Shown piece after piece: positions 1-4,266 of a DNA stretch of 5,271 bases; position 1 is the stretch's first letter, and every line of letters starts with the position of its first letter. The notes beneath the pieces are model-generated. The model was not told the DNA's origin. It ran no database searches and saw only the letters and a list, made by a program, of their open reading frames with translations. The position numbers and the translations under genes were made by a program. Source of the stretch: an uncultured Woeseiaceae bacterium (GTDB lineage Bacteria > Pseudomonadota > Gammaproteobacteria > Woeseiales > Woeseiaceae); the NCBI GenBank assembly GCA_947259435.1, contig CAMYMP010000540.1:1-5271 (forward strand), in the 5' to 3' direction.

Positions 1-38
1 TCTGGGGGTCGCAGGTTCGAATCCTGCCGGGCGCACCA
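1..38 (+). tRNA. 3' part of a tRNA, probably tRNA-Arg
   Basis: The window opens inside a tRNA gene. Visible are the end of the anticodon stem (TCTGG, 1-5), a short variable loop (6-10), and a perfect T arm with stem GCAGG/CCTGC and loop TTCGAAT (11-27). The 3' acceptor strand CGGGCGC (28-34), discriminator A35 and an encoded CCA (36-38) follow. The anticodon lies outside the window, so the amino acid is inferred. An acceptor strand that would pair with GCGCCCG, together with discriminator A, resembles proteobacterial tRNA-Arg genes such as the UCU isoacceptor. This identity is from memory of the family and is not proven here. Its last 19 bases recur at 176-194. Confidence 0.85.
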
Positions 39-41
39 AAT

Positions 42-70
42 AAAGGGGTCCCTCAGGGGCCCGTTTGTTT
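42..70 (+). terminator. Terminator-like hairpin after the tRNA
   Basis: GGGTCCC (46-52) pairs with GGGGCCC (56-62) across a TCA loop, giving seven pairs including one G-T wobble. The hairpin is followed by GTTTGTTT (63-70). It starts eight bases after the tRNA CCA, so it is well placed to end the tRNA transcript. The T-tract is interrupted by G, so termination may be incomplete and some readthrough into the hairpin cluster at 108-170 is possible. Confidence 0.6.
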
Positions 71-90
71 GGCGGGATTGGCGGTAGATG

Positions 91-117
91 AAAACATGCC
101 GGTTCGACAAAACATGC
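91..117 (+). repeat. Short direct repeat AAAACATGC, two copies
   Basis: AAAACATGC occurs at 91-99 and again at 109-117, 18 bp apart start to start. Between the copies lies CGGTTCGAC, which contains the T-loop-like string GGTTCGA. The second copy forms the left arm of the first GNA-loop hairpin. The spacing of about two helical turns could suit a protein-binding site, but the repeat may equally be a by-product of how the hairpin cluster arose. Confidence 0.5.
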
Positions 118-170
118 AATGTTTTGGACGCACGAAGTGCGCCCCGAAGGGGTGAGCTGGCGCAGCCAGC
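108..170 (+). repeat. Cluster of four GNA-triloop hairpins
   Basis: Four short inverted repeats follow one another, each closing on a three-base GNA loop. They are CAAAACAT-GCA-ATGTTTTG (108-126), CGCAC-GAA-GTGCG (129-141), CCCC-GAA-GGGG (142-152) and GCTGGC-GCA-GCCAGC (156-170). All arms are perfectly paired. The second and third hairpins are directly adjacent. GNA triloops are known to make unusually stable mini-hairpins in single-stranded DNA, and GCA/GAA loops are compact in RNA as well. No convincing gene covers the cluster, and it sits between a tRNA and a copy of that tRNA's 3' end. The function is unknown; possibilities are a dispersed repeat element, a processed RNA, or a folded single-strand recombination site. 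Confidence 0.7.
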
Positions 171-175
171 GAATC

Positions 176-194
176 AATCCTGCCGGGCGCGCCA
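176..194 (+). repeat. Second copy of the upstream tRNA 3' end (att-like)
   Basis: This stretch matches tRNA positions 20-38 at 18 of 19 bases. AATCCTGCCGGGCGC is identical, then G replaces the discriminator A, then CCA. The resemblance extends weakly to the left: CGCAG at 161-165 corresponds to CGCAG at 10-14 of the tRNA, with a disturbed T-loop and an extra AATC between. The copies are 156 bp apart. Duplicated tRNA 3' ends typically mark integration by a tyrosine-recombinase element or a tRNA-derived terminal repeat as in the E. coli tyrT operon. No integrase is visible, so a relic is the cautious reading. Confidence 0.65.
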
Positions 195-250
195 TCTTGG
201 ACGAGTAGCGTTGGCGCCGCGCCTCGACCTCAGGCCCGGGAGTTGGGACG

Positions 251-1465
251 ATGAGTATCTGGTCACAGGCCAAAGATATGGCCGCGGTCACGCCCGCCGA
301 ACGAAATCGATACGTCGATTTTCTTCGGGCCGCATCCATTCTCGTTGTCGTCACTGGCCACTGGCTGGTTGCCGCTGCTTACTATCATGACGGCACGCTT
401 ACGCCCGGCGACGTCCTGGAGCTGCAGCCCGGGACGCAATGGTTGACCTGGATTTTCCAGGTGATGCCGATCTTCTTTATTGTCGGCGGATACGCGAATG
501 CAGTTTCGCTGGAGAGCGCTCGGCGACGTGGAATCGGTTATGCGGGCTGGCTGGCTGCGAGACTGCATCGCCTGGTAACACCACTACTGGCTCTTTTACT
601 GGGCTGGGCCGCGCTGGCGGCGGCATTGTACTTTTTTGGAGTCAGCGGCGACATTACCCGGCTTGCATCGCGAGGGGCTTTGATTCCAACCTGGTTTCTC
701 GCGATTTACATCGTAGTCGTCATGCTTGCACCGCTAACCTATTTGGCCTGGCGGCGTTGGGACTTCGCATCTTTTTGGGCCTTTGCCGTCATTGGTGCGC
801 TTGTCGATGTCGCCTTTTTCGCTGCCGAGCTCGAATGGGCGGGTTGGACCAATTACTTCTGGGTTTGGCTTGCAGTGCACCATCTTGGTTACGCGTGGCG
901 CGATGGCCGCCTGGGCAGTCCGTCACGACTACTGGCATTTTCGGCAATCGGCCTGCTCGTATTGATCCTGCTAATTTTCAGTGGTCCTTATCCGCTGGCC
1001 ATGGTGGGCTCACCTGACGAGGGACTGAGTAACACACTGCCGCCGAAGATAACGTTGCTCGCGCTGGGCGTCTTTCAATTCGGCCTGCTGCTATCGATCG
1101 AATCGCCAATGCGCCGCGTTCTATCCGGTCTGCGTCTGTGGGCTGCGACCGTGCTGATTAACAGCATGATCATGACGCTCTACCTCTGGCACGTAACCGT
1201 GTTGGTCATCATCGTGGCGTTGGCATACCTGGCAGGCGGAGTTGGGCTGGGACTGGAACCCGGTAGTCTCGAGTGGTGGCTTTCGCGGCCGATCTGGATC
1301 GCCGCCGCGCGGCAAGTCGGCGGAGCCATCCTCATTTGTCTGGGCGTTGCCTATCTGGCGCTATTCGGTTTCGGCAGTGCTCCGCTCCCTGGCCTCGATA
1401 TTGCGGCAGCCCTGCTCGTCGTTGCAGGCGCATTCGCGAGCGGCCTGTTGCCAGGTACACGATAG
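251..1465 (+). CDS. Multi-pass membrane acyltransferase, acyltransferase-3 family
   Basis: This 404-residue integral membrane protein is likely an acyltransferase of the OafA/NolL-like family (PF01757), which moves acyl groups onto sugars, lipids or other envelope molecules. The family signature is near the N-terminus: R20-Y-V-D-F-L-R26 leads into the first helix, with the conserved G36-H37-W38, where the His is the presumed catalytic residue. FFIVGGYAN follows near residue 75 and an RLHRLVTPLL segment near 105. About ten hydrophobic helices run through the rest. The chosen ATG has GGGAG (238-242) eight bases upstream. A second ATG at 278 lacks such a site. The next gene starts 52 bp downstream on the same strand, so co-transcription with the peroxiredoxin is possible. 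The substrate cannot be told from sequence, and no polysaccharide or lipid genes are nearby to suggest one. Confidence 0.88.
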   Translation: MSIWSQAKDMAAVTPAERNRYVDFLRAASILVVVTGHWLVAAAYYHDGTLTPGDVLELQPGTQWLTWIFQVMPIFFIVGGYANAVSLESARRRGIGYAGWLAARLHRLVTPLLALLLGWAALAAALYFFGVSGDITRLASRGALIPTWFLAIYIVVVMLAPLTYLAWRRWDFASFWAFAVIGALVDVAFFAAELEWAGWTNYFWVWLAVHHLGYAWRDGRLGSPSRLLAFSAIGLLVLILLIFSGPYPLAMVGSPDEGLSNTLPPKITLLALGVFQFGLLLSIESPMRRVLSGLRLWAATVLINSMIMTLYLWHVTVLVIIVALAYLAGGVGLGLEPGSLEWWLSRPIWIAAARQVGGAILICLGVAYLALFGFGSAPLPGLDIAAALLVVAGAFASGLLPGTR

Positions 1466-1517
1466 AACAGACACAATGCCCATAATGAACACGATAAAGA
1501 TAGTTGGGAGACCTTAA

Positions 1518-2003
1518 ATGCTCAAAGCCGGTAGCAAAGCGCCCGAATTTTCGCTGCAGAATGACGAGGGCGTCGATACGACCCTGACCGACTTGCTGCA
1601 GGACGGACCGCTTATCTTGTATTTCTATCCGGCCGATTTCACGCCGGGCTGCACGACCGAAGCCTGTTCGATCCGTGATATTCACGACGACCTGGTCGCG
1701 GTTGGCCTGACTGTAGCGGGCATCAGCCCGCAGGACGCCGACAGCCACACGCGATTTCGTAAGGAGCACAAGCTGCCGTTCTTATTGCTCAGCGACCCCG
1801 ACAAAGTCGCAATCAAGATGTATGACGTCGACGGACCGTTTGGCGTGGGCGTTCGCCGCGCGACATTTCTGATCAATCAGGATCGGACGATTCAGGATGC
1901 CGTGTTGGCCGACATCATTATCGGCCGCCACAAGGAATTCATCGACAAAGCAATTGTGTTGCGCGAAACGGCTGGTAAGCGCGGCACATCTGCCACCAAG
2001 TAG
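1518..2003 (+). CDS. bcp: Peroxiredoxin, Bcp/PrxQ type (thiol peroxidase)
   Basis: This cytoplasmic enzyme of 161 residues reduces hydrogen peroxide and organic hydroperoxides, typically with thioredoxin as electron donor. The AhpC/TSA fold is complete: G5-S-K-A-P-E-F near the start, the strand LILYFYPADFTPGC ending in the peroxidatic Cys45, and Cys50 five residues on. That is the spacing seen in E. coli Bcp for the peroxidatic and resolving pair. SPQDADSHTRF (70-80) and the R114-A-T-F-L-I segment, which supplies the active-site Arg, are also present. The length matches the family (about 150-160 residues). The start is supported by GGGAG at 1506-1510, seven bases before ATG. The ten or so C-terminal residues (AGKRGTSATK) look like a disordered tail. 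It ends only 4 bp from the end of the convergent yjbQ gene, with no obvious terminator between. Confidence 0.95.
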   Translation: MLKAGSKAPEFSLQNDEGVDTTLTDLLQDGPLILYFYPADFTPGCTTEACSIRDIHDDLVAVGLTVAGISPQDADSHTRFRKEHKLPFLLLSDPDKVAIKMYDVDGPFGVGVRRATFLINQDRTIQDAVLADIIIGRHKEFIDKAIVLRETAGKRGTSATK

Positions 2004-2007
2004 CCTG

Positions 2008-2421
2008 TTAACCGGTGACAGTAACGGTCACTTTGCGCTTGTGCCCTCGATGGCGATGCTCCCACAGATACACGCCTTGCCAGGTGCCGAGGTCACAGCG
2101 CCCTTTGCGCACGGGCAAATTCAGGTCCGCATGAGTCAGGATGCTGCGGATATGCGCCGGCATGTCATCGGGCCCTTCCGCAGTGTGAGTATTTGCCGGG
2201 TCGCCGTCCGGCACGAGTCGACCCATAAAGCTTTCGAGATCGCGCATGACGGCCGGATCGGCATTCTCGCAAAGCATTAGCGAGGCGCTGGTATGCCGGA
2301 TGAAAATGTTACACATGCCGATATCGATATCGGAGTCTCGCACGGCTGACTGCACCTGCGCGGTCAGGTCATGCGTCCCGCGCCCCTGCGTCGTCACGTG
2401 GATCTCAGTTTGCCGAATCAC
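2008..2421 (-). CDS. yjbQ: YjbQ / UPF0047 family protein
   Basis: This is a small cytoplasmic protein of the UPF0047 family. E. coli YjbQ shows weak thiamin-phosphate synthase activity, but the physiological role of the family is unsettled. Family hallmarks in order are F40-I-R-H43-T-S-A-S-L, E52-N-A-D-P56, E82-G-P-D-D-M-P-A-H90, and L111-G-T-W-Q-G-V-Y-L-W-E121. The usual basic ending is present as H-K-R-K. I chose the GTG at 2421-2419. It gives 137 residues, the normal family length, removes an unrelated 22-residue extension, and overlaps the upstream phosphatase stop as GTGA. No clear Shine-Dalgarno site precedes it, so translation probably depends on ribosomes finishing the phosphatase. 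It is the last gene of a leftward cluster. Confidence 0.93.
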   Translation of the reverse strand: MIRQTEIHVTTQGRGTHDLTAQVQSAVRDSDIDIGMCNIFIRHTSASLMLCENADPAVMRDLESFMGRLVPDGDPANTHTAEGPDDMPAHIRSILTHADLNLPVRKGRCDLGTWQGVYLWEHRHRGHKRKVTVTVTG

Positions 2422-3008
2422 TGCGGTTGACTGGCAGCGTACGGTTCGCCGAATCGCAGTCGAATCGTCTTGGTCTTGCCGAACCACGGAATCGAGACGA
2501 TGTAGATGTTGTCGTACTCATCGTCTGCGATGGGTGGCACCTTCTTGCTGGCGCCCAGGTTGGCTATCAGCACCGGCACGGTGTTGCTGTGCCCGACCAC
2601 GAGAATGATCTCGCCCTTGTGATCCCTCAGTATCGTCTCGAGCACCGTCTCGGTGTCTGCTGCATCGTAGGTATTGACGGGAAAATCGAGCGCATCGGCT
2701 ATCGGCCGCGCGGTTTCCTGCGTGCGCCGAAACGCGGTTGCGTAGACCGCATCGATACCAGCGACCACATCGGCATCCACGAGTTGACGGGTAAGCTCGG
2801 CTACACGTCGCTCGCCGGCCTCGCTCAGCCCGGGATCAGCCTCCGGCGAAACCGCTTTCTCGGCATGCCGGACGAAGATAATCGTTGTTGTCGCCTGAGA
2901 TTCGAAAAACCAGGCAAGGCCGATCGCGATAGCCGTATAGATAACGACGATCTGGATCCGCCGGTGCCGCCGACGGCGCCGGCGGTCTAACTCGTTAGTG
3001 GTGCGCAT
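2418..3008 (-). CDS. Membrane-anchored or exported histidine phosphatase
   Basis: This 196-residue protein belongs to the histidine phosphatase (phosphoglycerate mutase-like) superfamily. Residues 9-17 are almost all Arg (RRRRRRHRR), followed by one hydrophobic helix (about 18-35). This predicts a cytoplasmic N-terminus and a catalytic domain outside the inner membrane. S37-Q-A39 could be a signal-peptidase site, so release to the periplasm is an alternative to anchoring. The catalytic motif is R47-H48-A-E-K, with H48 the presumed phosphorylated His. The second motif contains R95-T-Q-E-T-A, and the second His lies in V138-G-H140-S-N. The substrate is unknown. No good Shine-Dalgarno site precedes the ATG. 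The next gene upstream ends 34 bp away on the same strand. The stop overlaps the yjbQ GTG by four bases. The Arg run is encoded by a GC-rich inverted repeat (2958-2985). Confidence 0.9.
   Translation of the reverse strand: MRTTNELDRRRRRRHRRIQIVVIYTAIAIGLAWFFESQATTTIIFVRHAEKAVSPEADPGLSEAGERRVAELTRQLVDADVVAGIDAVYATAFRRTQETARPIADALDFPVNTYDAADTETVLETILRDHKGEIILVVGHSNTVPVLIANLGASKKVPPIADDEYDNIYIVSIPWFGKTKTIRLRFGEPYAASQPQ
2958..2985 (-). repeat. GC-rich inverted repeat inside the phosphatase Arg run
   Basis: CCGCCGGTGCCG (2958-2969) and CGGCGCCGGCGG (2974-2985) are inverted copies around a four-base centre. Eleven of twelve positions pair by Watson-Crick rules, with T2965/G2978 the exception. In the leftward mRNA that exception becomes a C-A mismatch, and the rest can still form a very stable hairpin over codons 8-17 of the phosphatase. 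It could slow translation just before the hydrophobic helix is made, or it may simply reflect GC-rich Arg codons. Confidence 0.7.
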
Positions 3009-3042
3009 GGAATGCGACTTTACGAGGTTTTACGGGTTTTGA

Positions 3043-3345
3043 CTACGCCTCGTCGCGGTCTTTGTGGACCACGCGATACTCACCCTCGATAACGCTCTCG
3101 TGCGACGTCTGGCCGGCCGTTCCGGGCCGGCTGCCCGGATGCAGACCCATCCTGCGCTTTAGCCACCATACACGCACCCCGATTATCGCCGCAGTCACGA
3201 AGATGATCGCGCCAAGTGCAAGAAACGCGAAAAAGCCCAATACGATCGACGCAGCGATAGCCAGGACGCCGGCAACAACGACCAGTGCATTGGCTATCGG
3301 ATTACCAGCCGGGAAACTGTTCTTTGCTGATGAATCTTGCACCAA
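3043..3345 (-). CDS. Small two-helix membrane protein, function unknown
   Basis: This is a 100-residue hypothetical protein. A short polar N-terminus is followed by two closely spaced hydrophobic segments (about 17-36 and 38-61), then the basic turn W61-L-K-R-R, and a soluble tail ending in I86-E-G-E-Y-R-V-V93 and a charged end. By the positive-inside rule the tail should be cytoplasmic, making a hairpin-like membrane protein. I recall a similar IEGEY-V-V ending in other small proteobacterial membrane proteins, but no function is known to me. The start is TTG at 3345-3343, preceded by GAGAGGA (3360-3354) with an 8-base spacer. The GTG immediately after (3342-3340) is an equal alternative and would shorten the protein by one residue. 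It is the first gene of the leftward cluster with the histidine phosphatase and yjbQ. Confidence 0.75.
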   Translation of the reverse strand: MVQDSSAKNSFPAGNPIANALVVVAGVLAIAASIVLGFFAFLALGAIIFVTAAIIGVRVWWLKRRMGLHPGSRPGTAGQTSHESVIEGEYRVVHKDRDEA

Positions 3346-3382
3346 GATATTGTTCCTCTCCGCTGCACTGCGGACTTAATAA

Positions 3383-3411
3383 AATATAATAAATCAATAA
3401 CTTATAGTATA
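3383..3411 (-). promoter_or_regulatory. AT-rich promoter candidate for the leftward cluster
   Basis: Upstream of the small membrane protein the sequence turns sharply AT-rich (about 3376-3416), unlike everything else in the window. On the minus strand it offers TATACT (3411-3406) and TATATT (3388-3383), each five of six matches to the sigma-70 -10 box. Neither has a good -35 partner. The location, between a divergent tRNA promoter and the first leftward gene, is the main support. Confidence 0.4.
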
Positions 3412-3420
3412 TTTCTCGAA

Positions 3421-3437
3421 ACATTACTAAGTAATGT
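3421..3437. promoter_or_regulatory. 17-bp inverted repeat, candidate operator
   Basis: ACATTACTAAGTAATGT is a perfect inverted repeat of 8-bp arms around a single central base. It lies about 10 bp upstream of the leftward TATACT box, where it would cover that promoter's -35 region. It is also about 30 bp upstream of the tRNA-Ser -35. The size and symmetry fit a dimeric repressor site. No regulator gene is in the window. Confidence 0.45.
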
Positions 3438-3467
3438 CCGGTCATTCCATACGCTCAGACAGAGTTA

Positions 3468-3503
3468 TTGTCTTTCGGTTCGATTGCAAGCACAATTCGC
3501 GGC
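3468..3503 (+). promoter_or_regulatory. Promoter of the tRNA-Ser gene
   Basis: TTGTCT (3468-3473) and CACAAT (3491-3496) are separated by exactly 17 bp, each matching four of six consensus positions. The stretch after the -10 box is TCGCGGCGC, a GC-rich discriminator typical of stable-RNA promoters that are shut down by ppGpp. A start near 3503 would leave a leader of about 16 bases before the tRNA. That leader contains GCGC-AAAA-GCGC (3502-3513), which could pair. Confidence 0.55.
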
Positions 3504-3518
3504 GCAAAAGCGCACACC

Positions 3519-3609
3519 GGAGAGGTGGCAGAGCGGTTGAATGCACTGGTCTTGAAAACCAGCAAAGGTTAGTAGCCTTTCGTGGGTTCGAATCCCACCC
3601 TCTCCGCCA
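3519..3609 (+). tRNA. tRNA-Ser (anticodon UGA)
   Basis: This is a complete 91-base class II tRNA with encoded CCA. The acceptor strands GGAGAGG (3519-3525) and CCTCTCC (3599-3605) pair fully, and the discriminator is G3606, as expected for tRNA-Ser. The anticodon stem CTGGT/ACCAG closes the loop CTTGAAA with anticodon TGA at 3553-3555, which reads UCA and related serine codons. A long variable arm (about 3563-3582, AAAGG...CCTTT) and a T arm with TTCGAAT complete it. The CCA at 3607-3609 is immediately followed by the truncated dehydrogenase frame, with no spacer and no terminator. Confidence 0.97.
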
Positions 3610-4230
3610 GGGCTGCAGTTATGCAAACAGCTCGCTGAGCGCGGCGACGACGTCATCGGCGTATGCCGTAGCGAGAACGATGAACTGAGTCAGCTCGGGA
3701 TTCGAGTTGTCTCCGGCATTGACGTTGGCCGAGGCGATTCGATGCCAAGGCTGCGGTCTGCAGTTGGCGATCAACGTATCGACATCCTCGTGAATAATGC
3801 CGGCATTTTGCGAAGCGACAAGCTCGGCGAACTCGACTACGAGGACATGGCCGAACAGTTCCGCGTAAATTCGCTTGGCCCGCTGCGCGTAACAGAGGCT
3901 TTGCTCGAGAACCTCGGCGAGGGATCCAAAGTCGTCATCATCACGAGTCGCGTCGGCTCGATCGAGGACAATAGTTCAGGCGGGTACTACGGCTACCGTG
4001 CGTCCAAAACGGCGGTCAACCAGATTGGGACCAATCTCAAGCACGACCTGGCGCCGCGTGGCATCGCCGTGGCCCTTCTGCATCCTGGCCTCGTGGCCAC
4101 GGATATGACCGGTGGCCAGGGCGTTGCGCCAGCCGATTCGGCGCGCGGACTGATCGAGCGAATCGACGCCCTGAACCTGGAAAATAGCGGCGGATTCTGG
4201 CATGCCGAAGGCTACGCCTTGCCCTGGTGA
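3610..4230 (+). pseudogene. Short-chain dehydrogenase (SDR) lacking its N-terminus
   Basis: SDR enzymes are NAD(P)-dependent oxidoreductases. Family-like sequence begins at 3610, directly after the tRNA-Ser CCA, as GLQLCKQLAERGDDVIGVCR, which corresponds to the helix right after the cofactor-binding glycine motif. The first 15-20 residues, including the TGxxxGxG loop, are absent, and no ATG, GTG or TTG occurs in frame before 3742. The remainder is intact. Counting from the ATG at 3742, it has N18-N-A-G, N43, catalytic S69 (ITSR), Y85-R-A-S-K89, and the H-P-G-L-V-A-T-D-M-T segment. That ATG has GAGG (3731-3734) seven bases upstream, so a 162-residue product (3742-4230) could be made, but without the first Rossmann strands it should not bind cofactor normally. 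A 5'-truncated pseudogene is most likely. The undamaged frame suggests a recent event, or an assembly join. Confidence 0.8.
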
Positions 4231-4239
4231 TGCTAGAAT
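4231..4239 (+). promoter_or_regulatory. Extended -10 promoter for the Bax inhibitor-1 gene
   Basis: TGCTAGAAT contains the extended -10 signature TGn followed by TAGAAT (5/6 to TATAAT). It begins right after the dehydrogenase stop codon. No convincing -35 box lies 16-18 bp upstream, which an extended -10 promoter can tolerate. Transcription would start near 4247, giving a leader of about 20 bases that carries the AAGGAG ribosome site. Confidence 0.55.
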
Positions 4240-4266
4240 GCGCGCCTTAATCAAGGAGAATCCTGC

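Noticed and set aside
88..390. Arg-rich 100-residue open frame across the hairpin cluster
   Set aside because: It translates the hairpins and the tRNA 3'-end copy, lacks a good ribosome site, and overlaps the well-supported acyltransferase start in another frame. Its Arg richness follows from the GC-rich sequence. A protamine-like product as in tyrT cannot be excluded but is not supported.
439..1017. 192-residue frame inside the acyltransferase
   Set aside because: It is a same-strand shadow with low-complexity composition and no motif. The acyltransferase frame has the family signature and continuous hydrophobic helices.
1448..1486. Possible promoter TTGCCA ... CATAAT ahead of the peroxiredoxin
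   Set aside because: The spacing is 27 bp, far outside the sigma-70 range, and no better pair was found. The gene may be co-transcribed with the acyltransferase.
2015..2031. GTGAC / GTCAC hairpin near the convergent gene ends as a shared terminator
   Set aside because: It has only a five-base stem with a seven-base loop and no proper T-tract. It lies within the yjbQ C-terminal VTVTVTG coding repeat, which explains it.
2427..2990. 187-residue plus-strand open frame opposite the phosphatase
   Set aside because: It is a long shadow of the histidine phosphatase gene, with no recognisable family features. The minus-strand frame has both catalytic histidine motifs and a membrane anchor.
3465..3656. 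Minus-strand frame over the tRNA-Ser
   Set aside because: This is the antisense of tRNA-Ser. Such translations (GEGGIRTHERLLTFAGFQDQ) are a well-known source of false proteins in annotations.
3434..3688. Plus-strand 84-residue frame across the tRNA-Ser
   Set aside because: It passes straight through the tRNA gene and is out of frame with the dehydrogenase that follows.
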